DNA from: Ephemerocybe angulata | Taxonomy: Eukaryota; Basidiomycota; Agaricomycetes; Agaricales; Psathyrellaceae | DNA: 64,000 nt | Assembly (NCBI GenBank): GCA_013368325.1 | Contig: JAACJK010000109.1 | Coordinates: forward strand, 1,178,001-1,242,000 | Reading direction: 5' to 3' | Shown: one piece after another, positions 22,019-34,118 of the stretch | How positions within the stretch are numbered: the stretch's first letter is position 1 | Layout of the letters: every line of letters begins with the position of its first letter | The notes under the pieces: generated by a model | The model's input: the letters and a program-made list of their open reading frames with translations, nothing else | Databases searched by the model: none | Told to the model about the DNA's origin: nothing | Made by a program: the position numbers and the translations under genes

Positions 22019-22911
22019 ATGCCAGTGCGTATCATGACTGATCTTTTGCCCGAGTGTTGCTCACAATTCTCCTTTACAGAAACACTACTGTGATTACTGT
22101 GATGTGTTCCTCACTCACGACTCGACGTCAGGTACGTTGTCTGGCATCCATTCAAATCGTACCCCATACTAACCAGCTTCTTTGCAGTGAGAAAAGCCCA
22201 CAACAGTGGTCGTAACCATCTCTCAAACGTGCGGGACTACTATGCCTGTGAGTAATACCTGACATATACACTGTGCACCTCGCTAAAAGCTTTCATTTGC
22301 AGCGCTCGGACACGACAAGGCCCAAAGCATTATTGACCAAATTACCTCTGCATTCGAGAGCGGCCAAGGACCACCGCCTGGAGGCTTCGGCTTTGGACCA
22401 CAACATCTGGCTGCCCCACCTGCCCAGCCTGGCTTCGGTGGCCCTCCCATGGGATATGGAGGACCAATGCCCCCTCCTGGGTTTGGAGGCCGTAAGTGAA
22501 ACCCTTTCAATCTCCAGCAGCTTACTTGACTTTTCGTTATCCAGCCCGTCCACCATTCCCACCCGGTCCTGGAGGTTTCCCCATGATGCCTCCCGGTGCA
22601 CCTCCCTTCCCTCCCAACGGCATGCCTCCCCCAGGTGCTTTCGGTGCGCAGCCAAATGATTCAAGCAATGGACTCACACTGACTAGAACTTTCTAGGCGC
22701 CCCTCCTTTCCCTCCTAACGGCGCACCTGGCGGCGCTCCCCCCTTCCCTCCCAACGCCTCTGCTCAACAAGGACCCCCTGGAAACTTCCCGCCGATGGGA
22801 GGTAACTTCCCTCCTTCACAAAACCAGGGACCTCCAAGCCACGATGGGCCTCCGTCTGGCCCTCCTGGGATCCACCCAGACCGTGCGCGGATGATGGGGG
22901 GACCGCGCTAA
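22019..22911 (+). CDS. U1 small nuclear ribonucleoprotein C (U1-C)
   Basis: Six exons (22019-22024, 22080-22131, 22188-22247, 22303-22491, 22545-22643, 22697-22911) give 206 residues. The first coding exon is only ATG CCA. The joined N-terminus MPKHYCDYCDVFLTHDS, then VRKAHNSGRNHLSNVRDYY, is the matrin-type C2H2 zinc finger of U1-C, which contacts the U1 snRNA/5' splice site duplex. The C-terminal 130 residues are Pro/Gly/Phe-rich repeats (GGPPMGYGGPMPPPG), longer than in animals. It acts in the nucleus in 5' splice-site recognition. Confidence 0.95.
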
Positions 22912-23156
22912 GACATGCGCGCATTCATACCTGACTTGTATACCTGGCTCTACTGTATATTAGCATCATAATAGATCTCTTCCTCCGACTTATAACTGCT
23001 GAGTTGATGAGCTATCAAAGCCCCGGCCATTTTTAGACAGACGAACGTGCGTTGGGCCTGGGATTTCCTTTTCTGGGACGGTGCTTGGGACTGTTGGGCT
23101 CAGTGAACGTTTCTCTGCCCCTCTCCGCGTATACCCCCGTCATCTGCCTTTCTCCC

Positions 23157-23178
23157 CACCACCACCACCACCACCATG
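23157..23178 (+). repeat. CCA/ACC trinucleotide run abutting the VTC1 start codon
   Basis: About six tandem ACC units run directly into the ATG at 23176. It is the 5' leader of VTC1; length variation between strains would not alter the protein. Confidence 0.7.
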
Positions 23179-23773
23179 TCGACGCAGCCTCTCCTGCAGC
23201 GCACCGCGACCAAGCGCATCGCCCTCCCCGTCCGTGTCGAGCCCAAGGTCTCCTTCGCAAACGAACGTACTTTCCTCTCATGGCTCCACTTTACGGTCGT
23301 CTTGGGGGGTCTCGCAGTGGGATTGCTCAACTTTGGAGACAAGGTTGGAAAGATTAGCGCTGCCATGTTCTCCGTCGTAGGTGAGTGCCCTGTCTGGGCC
23401 GCGCCAAGGGGCTCTTTACGCTGCGCTATGCGAACGATGGCTTATGATGTCTCAAACGCCCCTTTTCTGTGCTGAATTCTGCTCGTGTGACAGCTATGGC
23501 GATCATGGTCTATGCCCTGTGGACGTACCACTGGCGCGCAGCGTCAATACGGAGGGGAGGCAGGGGTCCTTATGACGACAGACTCGGACCGGTGCGTCGA
23601 ACTCTCCTCTATCGCGCCTCGATGCTGATCCTGCAATCGTCACTCAGACCGTTCTGTGTATCTCTTTGCTGAGTACGTCGACCTCCGCAGAGAGGTGGAA
23701 TACGTTTGCTGATCTTCCTACTCCTCCAGTCGCCGTCGTCGTCAACTTTGTCCTTCGCTTCACTGAAGGCTGA
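23176..23773 (+). CDS. VTC1: Vacuolar transporter chaperone subunit VTC1
   Basis: Four exons (23176-23380, 23494-23591, 23648-23672, 23730-23773) give 123 residues (yeast Vtc1 has 129). It is a DUF202-type protein with three membrane segments: [33 protein letters not shown] and the last built across a 25-nt exon ([16 protein letters not shown]). The conserved [15 protein letters not shown] contains the basic residue of the polyphosphate channel. Vtc1 is the membrane-core subunit of the VTC complex, which makes polyphosphate from ATP and moves it into vacuoles. Intron positions are unambiguous because each restores a membrane segment. Confidence 0.93.
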
Positions 23774-24004
23774 ACGTCATCGCTTCCTCCCAAGCTTTTC
23801 CCGGACATCATATGCAGCCCCATTTTACCATCCGGCTTTGTTTCCCCCAATTCCTCGCAATCGCACCTTGACGCTCGTCCAGTTCGCTAGCAAAATCTAT
23901 AGCTCAGCTTTCCGTTCAATTACCTCTTGTATGCCCCGTTATTTATCTACGACCATAGCACTTGCAAAACGGACCCCCTCGATACTATCTGTGACACCCT
24001 ATAT

Positions 24005-25928
24005 CTAACCTCGCTTCTGCCTCTTCCGTGTCGAAACACTCGTTGCCGCCGTCTCCACCGACGAGGTCGACATAGCACGACTCTGAACGAAAATACCCCA
24101 TATCAGTTTATCTCCCCTGCGAGATCCGAATCCCGAGATTACGCACCTTCTTCCTACTTCGCACACTTCGGACGCTCATCACACTTTGCCCACGTCCTTC
24201 GTTCCCATCCGTTTCGGTGTCCTGCGGGTTGTCTACGTCCATTGTCTCTTCACGCTTGACAGAACCTTCTCCATCTCCGTCACCTTCGCCGGTCTTCATG
24301 CCGAGCTGTTTCTTGAGAACCTGGATGTCGTAGTCGACCTTGTCTAGATGCTTCTTGGTCTCGAGCATGGCCGTCACGGCTTCTAATAAGCCTTCCAATT
24401 GTGCGCAGTTCTCCTTTGTCGGCATGACCAAACGTGAGGGAGATAAACCCATTTCTGCAAAGGATTGGAGGATCTTCGTTTGCATTGAGTTGTTCTTGAG
24501 ATATGGAATCTTGGAAGAACGAGCATAGGCTGGTTGGTGGGCAGCTTTGGTCGCAGGAGTGTTGGACGAAAGTTCTGTGCGGATAATACAGTGTTGGGCG
24601 TCTACAGACGAAAGGCGAAATGAGAAAACGATCCTAGAACCAAGACTGAACAACATACCGTATGCCGCACTCTTCGTATTCTGTGGTCGCTTGTGCGTTG
24701 GCGTACTGCTGACTGGTCCAGAGGGCGTTGAAGGACTGTCTGTACCATCCAATGCAGGGTTTTTCCTGCCCTTCTTTGTGGGTCCTCTGGATGATGATTC
24801 GGCAAGAATGCCCAAAGGCCCGCCGTTATCTTCAACAATGTATGGCAGACCAGAGTCCATCCCTGCCAATGTCCGCATAAGATCCTCGCGGTCGCGCTTG
24901 AACCGCCGCTCTGTCTGCTCCAGCCGGCGAACTTCGAGGTAAAGTGCGTCTTCTTCTGCCATCTGTTCCGACGTTCGACTTTCGAGGCTCACGACATATC
25001 GTTTACGCATTTTCTCGCGTTCTATGAAAGGTGATGAAAGGGCGTTTGGAGTGAACGAGGTGCGTGGCACTAACCTATGTCGAACTGAAGGGAGTTAATG
25101 AGGGCTGTTTTACTTGCCTCATCTCCGGGCCAAGGACGATTGCGAATGAGTTTTCTGCAGACAGAATAATATCGATGTTTGAGGTCCTAATTAATCGCGC
25201 AAGGTAAGCGCCACATAGGATGAAAGAATGCAAGAACCACACCTCAAGGTCAAAGTTGGCCTCTGGAGGGAATTCTGCACGATCCCAGATGACAGGCCAC
25301 CGTCCGTCATAGTCATTGTACAGTCTGAAAAGGTAGTCGGTCCAGTCCTTCGTCCACTGTTTCTCAAAGTCTGGGTTCGCGTCCTTCGGTGTGGCAGCAC
25401 GGTTGGACGTGTCGAGGAAACGCGAGTATTCATCTTGCGAGTAGGTGTATACTGGGTTTTGGATGTTGTACTTTGCGAAAGGGGATTCTGTCGAAGGATA
25501 TACTTTAGCTAAATGATCTAAGAGTAGGGTAGGGTGAAATCAGGGCGTACCTGTCTCTGGATCCTCTGAAGCCTTTGCCCAGTGTTTTAGCGCCAGGCCG
25601 TCCGTCCTCGCTGGATTTTTGACGGTTCGCAACTCCCTAAACGCCGGTTACACCAAGATCCAACAATAAACCCCTTTAAAGTCACACACCATTTTGTAGC
25701 AGCAGTTCCTCCTGTGGCAAACTTGGGTTTCTGCTTCAGACGCGGCTTTGCTACTTGTGCAGCAAGAAATGGCTGGGAAGGGCCAATAAGAGAATACAAT
25801 TCTCGCGATATTCCTTCCGGTTTTCGCGTCGTCTGGGCCTGTTTCTTCGGCTGAGACGGGCCAGCACCTTCAGTCGAGTCTGGGATAGACAGGGCGCTGC
25901 GGATGTCGGCTAGTGAAACTCCGGCCAT
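24005..25928 (-). CDS. SWC4: SWR1/NuA4 complex subunit SWC4 (DMAP1 homologue)
   Basis: Seven exons (25928-25690, 25636-25551, 25487-25243, 25186-25075, 25021-24659, 24601-24147, 24082-24005) give 525 residues. It opens with an ADIRSALSIPD segment. Next come YNIQNPVYTYSQDEYSRFL and DFEKQWTKDWTDYLFRLYND, which form the DMAP1 SANT-like region (about residues 115-190), then DLKHRYYSVCRKLI. The C-terminal part holds LPYLKNNSMQ-like SKIPYLKNNSMQ and a helical MLETKKHLDKVDYDIQVLK. Swc4 is shared by the SWR1 remodeller (H2A.Z deposition) and the NuA4 acetyltransferase. If the last intron is retained the protein ends 11 residues later instead of with the basic tail STRKRQKRG; the spliced form is preferred. 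Confidence 0.9.
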
Positions 25929-26201
25929 GGTGGTCGAGCGCAAGAGGAAAGGCTGATGTCACGTGTGCACAAGGTGAAGCGGCGGGGTAAAGCGCCCGAA
26001 ACGCGTGGATCAATCACCGGTTGTGAGTGCTCCGTGGACTGCGCACGCTCGTTTCGATGCTGGATTATGATACCGTCACATCCCATCTTGTATAAGAATC
26101 GCCCCTAACAATCTCCAACCAGCTTCTTCCTTTCCTTACTGCGCTTCGACCTGCGTCAATAGACCCCAAATTGAATAGCCCAGAGAAGAACTTGGACCAC
26201 C

Positions 26202-28613
26202 ATGTCTACGACCGACGAGTCTACCCCTGGCTCCCCACAGATCCTCGACTTTGACAGGGAGGACCTCATCGACATCTTCTTCGACAGGCCCAAGGGAGGT
26301 CATGGAGTGAAGGAAGACCACCCTTTCGCGGACACGGTCATAAAGCAATGTCAGTGTCTGCCCCTAGAGAGCGTCGCTTAGCGCCCAAGCTTACAGTTGC
26401 TGTTGAACGATACTAGCCTCCAACTCGTTCAGCTATACCCCGGTCTATGGGTAGGCAACTCCACCCAAGTATACTATCATCTAATCACCGCAACTTACTA
26501 GAGCGGCGCAACTGCATAAGCTGTATCCCAAGCACAGTATAGTTATGACCACACGGGCCGGCGCTCTGTTCTCCTTCCCTGGGGTCACCACTACGCCTGT
26601 GGAAAAGACCCCTCTCATTACAAACTCGTTCTTTGTTCCTCTCTCGAAGCGTCTTGCGGGTATTCCTGGAGTCCTCGTTGATTCGATCGAGTTTGGCGCC
26701 CTCAAACTGGAATGGAATGTGAGGATCATCTCGATGTATAACTGATCTCAGTGCTGACCCTTCCCAAGGGTTTCGAGTACCTTGTCTTTGCTGTGACGGT
26801 AAGCTAGACATTTAAATCTCAGAGGCTACTGCTCATCGCTGTGTTACAGTTTCCCATTGGATTCGGAACCTCACAGCAGTTCTTCATCCTTCATGAAGGC
26901 CCCCAGGAGCCTGCGCGGTTGCTCCTCCTGGCGTCTGGAGCCTGGGCCAACGAGCTCCACGAGGAGATCTGGGTCTACAACCAAGGCTACTGGGACAAGA
27001 GCCACTCTCTCTGGGTTGAAGTCCAAAAGGCCAGCTGGGACGACGTTATCCTGAAGGACGACTTCAAGAAAGACTTGCAGAAGGACGTCTACGGCTTCTT
27101 CGAGTCTGAAGATGTCTACAAGGATCTTGGTATTGCTTGGAAGGTGAGCGCTTATGCCACCAGCTATGCGAGCTAGGAATAATAGTCGTTCGTTTAGCGT
27201 GGCTTGATCATGCATGGACCCCCTGGTACGCGTCGAAAGGGTCCAATTAACCGTCATTGTTCATTTAATGTTCAGGTAACGGCAAGACTATCAGCCTGAA
27301 GACCATCATGAAGACATGCGGTGAGAAGGGCTTCCAACCCCTTTACGTCAAGTCTTTCCAAAGTCAGTCTATACTTGTGAGGCGTACGTGTCCTACCAAG
27401 AGGCTGATGTGTCCACAGGCTGGATGGGCGAGGAAGCAGCCATGGCTGCCGTATTCGACAAGGTTCGGGAATTGAGTCCTTGCGTGATCATTTTGGAAGA
27501 CCTGGACAGCCTCATCAACGACCGGAATAGGTCGTTCTTCCTTAACCAAGTTGACGGTATTGAGGGTAACGATGGCCTTCTGTTAATTGGAACTACAAAC
27601 CACTTCGACAGGCTCGACCCTGGTCTAAGCACCCGCCCCAGTCGATTTGACAGGAAATTGTATGTTCGCCCACCCTCCACATTATATCTGATCTCTCAAT
27701 GACGTGATGTCAACAGCTTCTTCGACGACCCCGACTTTGACGCCCGCGTCCTCTATGTAAAGTACTGGCAGAAGAAGCTCGAACCCAAGGGCACCGTCGA
27801 CTTCCCCGACAGTCTCGTCACGGACATTGCAAACCTGACCGACAAATTCAGCTTCGCCTACCTCAAGGAAGCTTTGTGAGTGCAATCCATTGGAACACGT
27901 CGCAGATTACTGACTCCCACAACAGCATTTCTACTTTGGTTACCTTGGCCGGTATCGAAGGCGAGAAGCCTAGCTTCGCCAACCTCATCAAGTCCGAGAT
28001 CAAGACCCTCCGTAAGCAGCTGGACAAGACTGCCGGTTACGACTATATCCAGAGCAAGCAGCCCGAGGTCGTCGCGCCCAAGCAGACCACAAAGCCTACT
28101 CGCCCTCCCCGTCCCAGCTCCTCCAACGAGAGGGACATCCGCGCCATCCTTGATGCCCTTTCCGAGCACGCACCTGTGGTGGAGAGCCCGACCAGAAGGT
28201 TCTGGGCCGACTCAACCAACGAGAGGAACTCCAACAACCCAAGGGCCTCCCAGCCCTCCCAGGCAGAGATCAGCAAGGCGCGTGACATCCGAGCCCTGCT
28301 TGACGCTCTCTCCGACCGCTTGGACGCCACTGACATTGCGTCCTTCCGCCGATACGAAGCCGCTCCTCTGAGCGTCTACCAAGACGACGAGGAGGAAGGG
28401 AGAGAGTACAGGGGACTCATGGACCGCCTGACGGAAAGGGAGAGAGACATGAGGCTATTTGATTTGCAGCAGCATACTCAGCAGAGGCCTGCAAGGCGGG
28501 GAGGCCCGTCGTTCTTTGGCTCTGAGGAGCCTGACTGGAGCTGCTTCCGTCCCCCTGCTGCTGCAGGGTCGTTTGGCGTGTTCCCTGAGCTGCCCAAGCC
28601 AGACCTCGCATAA
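26202..28613 (+). CDS. AAA-type ATPase, Bcs1/proteasome-like fold, with disordered C-terminus
   Basis: Ten exons (26202-26349, 26417-26450, 26502-26718, 26769-26798, 26850-27143, 27198-27225, 27276-27362, 27419-27659, 27717-27875, 27926-28613) give 641 residues. Walker A GPPGNGKT is at about 248-255 (split by an intron), Walker B CVIILEDLDSL at about 301-311, sensor 1 LIGTTNHFDRLDP, and arginine finger region STRPSRFDRK. The N-terminal 240 residues are an uncharacterised fungal domain. The C-terminal 180 residues are low-complexity but contain RDIRAILDAL and RDIRALLDAL about 50 residues apart. Such single-AAA proteins are common and amplified in mushrooms. The substrate is unknown. Confidence 0.85.
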
Positions 28614-28953
28614 GCACTCTTAGGAGGTGAGCTCACCCTGCACCCGTGTAATTTTCTTGTATCCCTTGGATTTTTTTCTGTGTACCTATACCCATGTTGT
28701 TGTAAACTTGGCGATGTGCCCCTGTGGGCCCTGTCTGTATGTACTTCCAATTACGGCGAAAGCCCCCCTGTCTTTGTATTTTTTGATGAGATCATCGCGC
28801 TTATCTTATCAGTTAACTCAATTTGCCCTTCAACACAAATCGATATGAGTCAAGCTCGTTAACGATTTCATTACACCTCTCTTCCTTTACCCGTACCATA
28901 ACTTCCTAGATCCAACCACCCGACGCGAACCTCGATCTAGGCAGTCCACCACG
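28614..28953. other. Intergenic, promoter of glutaminyl-tRNA synthetase
   Basis: T-rich 3' flank of the AAA ATPase followed by the upstream region of the next gene. Nothing else was recognised. Confidence 0.5.
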
Positions 28954-31737
28954 ATGTCGAAAAACCATAACCCAGCGGAATTCTTGCCTCTGTTCAAGAC
29001 GATCGGGCTCACCGACTCGAAGGCTGCCGAAGCCGCCAAGTCGCCTAAGAGCGCCGCGATCCTGAAGGAGCTCATCGAGGCCCACACTACTATCGCTCAG
29101 GGTGTCGAAGAGAAGAGGGCCAACCTTATCGTCGCGTTGTCTGGTGCGCTTGCGAAGGCTGGTGCAGTTGGTACAGAGGAGCGCGCATACGTTGTTGGCA
29201 GGATCCTCGACGGGAGCTTGAAGTCGGTAGACCAGGTTGCAGGTGCGCAATCAAAGTTTATGACAATGATACCTGATTAACCCCCATTGCTTTGTCGGAT
29301 TATATAGCTGCTGTCAAGTACGCCGAGTCCCATACCCTCCCCTTCGACGAGGCAGAGTTCGACAAGGAGTGCGGTGTTGGTGAGTAATTAGCCTGCGCAC
29401 AAGTATCTAAATGCTAAACCCTGGCAAATATAGGCTTCAGCATTGAGCCTGCTCAGATTGTCGAGCACGTCAAGTCATATCTCACCTCCAACAGTGCAGT
29501 AACGGGATGGGCCAACCTCGGAGCAACGATAACTGGTGTGAAATCGTTATCCGAAGTCCGATGGGCAAGCCCAGTTGAGATCAAGAACGCCGTCGAGAAA
29601 GTCTTCCTGGAGACATTCGGTGCCAAGGAGGCTGCAAAGCCCAAGGGCAAGGTACGCCTCCTCCCCCTCGACATAAAACGCCGATATTGATTGCTATTTC
29701 AATTTACCAGGAGCCCAAGAAAGATAACGCCAAAGCCGCCGCCGCCAAGAAAGACGCTCCGGAGGCTACCACATCCCGCAAATCCGTCTTCGAGGAGGGT
29801 TTCCTGGGAGCCCTGCACAAGCCTGGTGGAAACCCCCAGATCCACGAGCACCTTCGCGAAGCGCACCTCGCCGCCACTGGCGGCCAGGTCTGGACGCGTT
29901 TCCCTCCCGAGCCCAACGGCTACCTTCACATCGGTCACTCCAAAGCCATCTTCGTCAACTTTGGCTATGCCGCGCACAACAACGGAAAATGTTACCTCAG
30001 ATACGACGATACGAACCCCGAGAAGGAGGAGGCGAGGTACTTTGAGAGCATTCTGGAGATGGTGCGGTGGCTTGGGTACGAGCCCTGGAAGATCACGTAT
30101 TCCAGTGATTACTTCACGGAGCTGTATGAATTTGCCGTGGAGTTGACGAAGAGGGGCAAGGCGTATGTTTGCCATTGTACTCGTGAGTTAACCACTTGCA
30201 TTCAGATGTTTGCCTTGTTAATGCGAGGGCACAGAGGAGGAGGTTAAACTCGACCGTGGTGAGAAGAAGGGGCTCCCCCGAGCTTGCGTGCACAGAGATC
30301 GACCGATTGCCGAGTCTCTGGCAGAGTTCGAGAACATGAAGAACGGCAAATACAAGCCCAAGGAGGCCTTCCTGCGAATGAAGCAGGACTTGACCGATGG
30401 AAACCCCCAGATGTGGGATCTGACTGCCTACCGTGTCCTGGACGCACCCCACCACCGTACAGGAGACAAGTGGAAGATTTACCCAACTTACGACTTCACA
30501 CATTGCTTGGTTGATAGCATGGAGAACATCTCGTGCGTGGCGCTTTCCATACCTTTCTACGATGACTGACCTGTTCTGCAGACATTCCCTTTGCACCACC
30601 GAATTTATTGCATCCCGTCAGTCCTACGACTGGCTCTGCGACGCCCTTGAGGTCTACAAGCCCAGGCAGAGCGAATACGGCCGGCTAAACCTCGAAGGTA
30701 CGCTCATGTCAAAACGCAAGATCCTCGCACTCGTCGAAGAGGGCTTCGTCAACGGCTGGGACGACCCGCGCATCTACACCCTCATCGCCCTGCGCCGACG
30801 CGGTATCCCCCCAGGCGCCATCATCTCCTTCGTCAGCACGCTCGGCGTCTCCACCGCGCCCTCCAACATCGAGATCTCGCGCTTCGAGCAGACCGTGCGC
30901 CAGTACCTCGAGAACAGCGCGCCCCGCCTGCTCATGGTCATGAAGCCCCTCAAGGTCACGATCGAGAACCTTCCCGAGGACTTCCTCACCTTCATCGACA
31001 AGCCCCTTCACCCCAAGGTCCCCGAGCTCGGCACGACCTCCATCCCCCTCACCCGCACCATCTACATCGAGGCCGACGACTTCCGCCTCGAGGACTCCAA
31101 GGACTACTTCCGCCTGGCCCCAGGAAAGACCGTCGGCCTCTTCCAGGCGCCCTGGTCCATTACGTGCACCGCGCACAAGGTAGACCCTGTCACGGGCGAA
31201 GTCACAGAGCTCATCTGCAAAGCCGAGAACGAGGGCACACCGAAGAAGCCCAAGGCCTTTATCCAGTGGGTCGCGGAGCATGCACCTTCAGGCAGCCCCG
31301 TCAGGATCGACGAGACGCGCATCTTCCACCGCCTCTTCAAGAGCGACAAGCCTCCTAGTGACTTCAGGAGCGACATCAACCCTGACAGCTTGGAGATCGT
31401 CAAGACTGCTATCACGGAAGTCGGCATCCTTCCTCTGGCCAGGCGTATGCTCATTGACGCTCGCAAAGAGGCCAAGTCGAGGACGGAGAAGGCGACGAAG
31501 GAGAATGTCCAGGCAAAAGCCGAAGATGATACCCCCCACGCCACAGCCGAGCAGCTTGTCGGAAACGAGTGTGTCCGATTCCAAGGACTCCGCGTCGCCT
31601 ACTTCGCCCTGGACAAGGACTCCCGTATCGCATCCTTGGACGAGGCAGATAGCGAGAAAGCCGAGCGCAAGCAAGGCGACTATCTTGTTCTGAACCGCAT
31701 CGTTAGTTTGAAGGAGGATTCTGGAAAGGCTTCATAG
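28954..31737 (+). CDS. GLN4: Cytosolic glutaminyl-tRNA synthetase
   Basis: Six exons (28954-29242, 29308-29379, 29434-29651, 29711-30182, 30235-30532, 30582-31737) give 834 residues. An N-terminal helical appended domain (about 1-180) and a Lys/Ala-rich linker precede the class I catalytic core. [16 protein letters not shown] carries the HIGH motif (about 266-269), and [10 protein letters not shown] carries the KMSKS-equivalent (about 491-495). The C-terminal anticodon-binding beta-barrels follow. The enzyme charges tRNA-Gln for cytosolic translation. The N-terminal domain is the YqeY-like extension seen in eukaryotic GlnRS. Codon use in the last exon is strongly C-ending, consistent with high expression. 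Confidence 0.96.
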
Positions 31738-31960
31738 TAGATTCGCTTTCTCGTTCTGTTTCTTGTATGATTTTACCGTTGGATCCATTGATTGCAAATT
31801 AAATTGTAGGGATGATTATCGAATGTGTTCCACAAAGAAGAGAAGTCATGACATTCCAGTGCAATGGAAAAGCGTGAAACGTGAAGGGGGTAAAAGCGTA
31901 AGGTCATGAAGGAACCGGTGCCATGGTGAAAAGAGCGATCAAGAGAACGTCAAGACCAAT

Positions 31961-33701
31961 CTAGTACTCAGCCTCCTCGACGTCAGCAGAGTCAATGCCA
32001 ACCTCTTCGTAATCCTTCTCGAGAGCAGCGAGATCCTCACGGGCCTCGGAGAATTCGCCTTCCTCCATACCCTCACCGACGTACCAGTGGACGAAGGCAC
32101 GCTTGGAGTAGAGGAGATCGAACTTGTGATCGAGACGGCTCCAGGCGCTGGAGATGGCAGTGGTGTTGGAGAGCATGCACATGCTGCGGGAGACCTTGGC
32201 GAGGTCACCACCGGGAACGTGCGCGGGAGGCTCATTGCAGATACCGAGCTTGAAGCCAGTCGGGCACCAATCGACGAACTGGATGGTCCTCTTCGTCTTG
32301 ATGATCGAGACGGCGGCGTTGACGTCCTTGGGGACGACATCACCACGGTAGAGGAGGGCGCAAGCCACTGTCAATGGGTCAACGAAGTGGTCGACGCGTC
32401 AAGCGACCCGATACGTACTGTACTTGCCCTCACGGGGATCGCACTTGACCATCTGGTTCCCAGGCTCGAAGCACGAGAAGGTCATGTCAGCGACCGAGTT
32501 CTGCTCGTGGTGGGCCTTCTCGGCAGAGATGATGGGGGCGAAGGTGGCGAGGGGGAAGTGGATACGGGGGAAGCTAGGATAATCATGAGGGCATGAACTC
32601 AAGAATAGACGCGTCAAGACTTACGGAACCAAGTTGGTCTGGAACTCGTTGAGATCGACGTTCAAAGAGCCATCGAACCGGAGAGAGGCGGTGATCGAAG
32701 AGACGACCTGGGCGATCAATCTGTTCAAGTTGGTGAGACTGGGGGAAACGATGTTGAGGTTCTTCTTGCAAATGTCGTAAATGGCTTCGTTATCGACCTA
32801 GAAGGCCGGTTAATAGCGCGTCCGTAGCATATATCGAAGCTACATACCATGAAGGAGCAGTCGGAGTGCTCCAAGGTGGTGTGGGTGGTCAAGACCGAGT
32901 TGTAAGGCTCGACAACGGAGTTGGCCAAGGTAGGCGCGGGGTACACGCTGAATTCCAGCTTGGACTTCTTGCCGTAGTCCGTCGAGAGGCGCTCGAGGAT
33001 GAGAGCACCGAAGCCGGAACCGGTTCCACCACCGAACGAGTGGAAAACGAAGAAGCCCTGGAGACCAGAGCAGTTATCGGCCAGCTTGCGAACCTTGTCC
33101 ATAACGGTGTCGATCTGCTCCTTGCCGATGGTGTAGTGGCCACGGGCATCTGACAGCATGCATTCAGCTACACGTTTCCTCAAAGCGGGTGGCGCAAAAC
33201 TCACAGTTGCTGGCGGCATCCTCCTTGCCAGTAACGAGGGTCTCGGGGTGGAAAAGACTCCTGTAGGGACCAGCCTTGACCTCATCGATCACATTGGGCT
33301 CGAGATCAATGTAGAGCGAGCGCGGCACGTGTTTGCCAGAGGACGTTTCCGAGAAGAAAGTGCTGAAGCCACCGTCGTTGGCCGATGGGGACCCATCCAG
33401 CAGGCGCCCGTCAGGCTAGAGATACAGAGTCAGCAAACGCGCACATAAAGACAGGGCGAAACGCCGACTCACGCTCAGCCCGTGCTCAACAGTGTAGAGC
33501 TCCCCTGTACAGATCATCAGATTAAGTCACTCCGCCGATGTGCCACGCATGCACCTAACTCGCGCCCGACGACGCGTTTTGTCAAAGAAACTCGCGCCGC
33601 CGCCGAGCCACAGGCATGCGCTGGAAGACCGCGAACTCACAGCAAGCATTGCCAATCTGGACACCAGCCTGACCAACGTGCACGGAGATGACTTCACGCA
33701 T
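31961..33701 (-). CDS. Alpha-tubulin
   Basis: Seven exons (33701-33641, 33504-33473, 33415-33205, 33149-32848, 32797-32625, 32573-32419, 32367-31961) give 446 residues. [22 protein letters not shown] at the N-terminus (partly shown), the nucleotide-binding GGGTGSG at 141-147 and [20 protein letters not shown] are diagnostic of alpha- rather than beta-tubulin. The C-terminus ends ADVEEAEY, with the terminal tyrosine used in detyrosination cycles. It forms the microtubule heterodimer with beta-tubulin. Intron 1 (136 nt) is longer than the others, as is frequent near the start of fungal tubulin genes. It converges with the glutaminyl-tRNA synthetase gene. Confidence 0.97.
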
Positions 33702-34118
33702 TTTCGAGAAGAGTTAGAGCTTCGGGACGCAAATGGAGAGAGATTAGTAGGGGATTCGGGGTGAACGCGTAGTCCAGGACGTACAAAAGAAATAACGGCT
33801 TGTAAGCGACTGCGATGGCAGAACGAGACAAAGGTGAGGCAAACACGCCATAAATTATAACCTTCCCCTCCTTTCCCACGGTCCACCACGTTCCCCCCTG
33901 AACATATTGGTCTGTGCGCCCCAAACTTGTGATTGGAGCTCTATCATACACCCTGAGCCGAATTAAAAGAACGAGGCAGATAGGGTAATGTTATGCCCCA
34001 AATTATATCTACAATCTGCCGTCTATAGGTGAAGGCTATCCGAAAGATTCCAAATATCCGAACGTCAAACCACAGTCCCAGCATGCGAGCATGTCCTTCA
34101 ATAAATAACCAAGTCCCT
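33702..34118. other. Alpha-tubulin promoter region and 3' flank of hydrolase
   Basis: On the minus strand a TATA-like TTATAATTTA lies near 33850, about 150 bp upstream of the tubulin start. Nothing else was recognised. Confidence 0.4.

Noticed and set aside
9521..26387. Scattered TTAGCGCC / GGCGCTAA motifs (for example 9521, 9540, 13784, 26379)
   Set aside because: They are too short and too few to claim a repeat family; they may be chance or weak regulatory sites.
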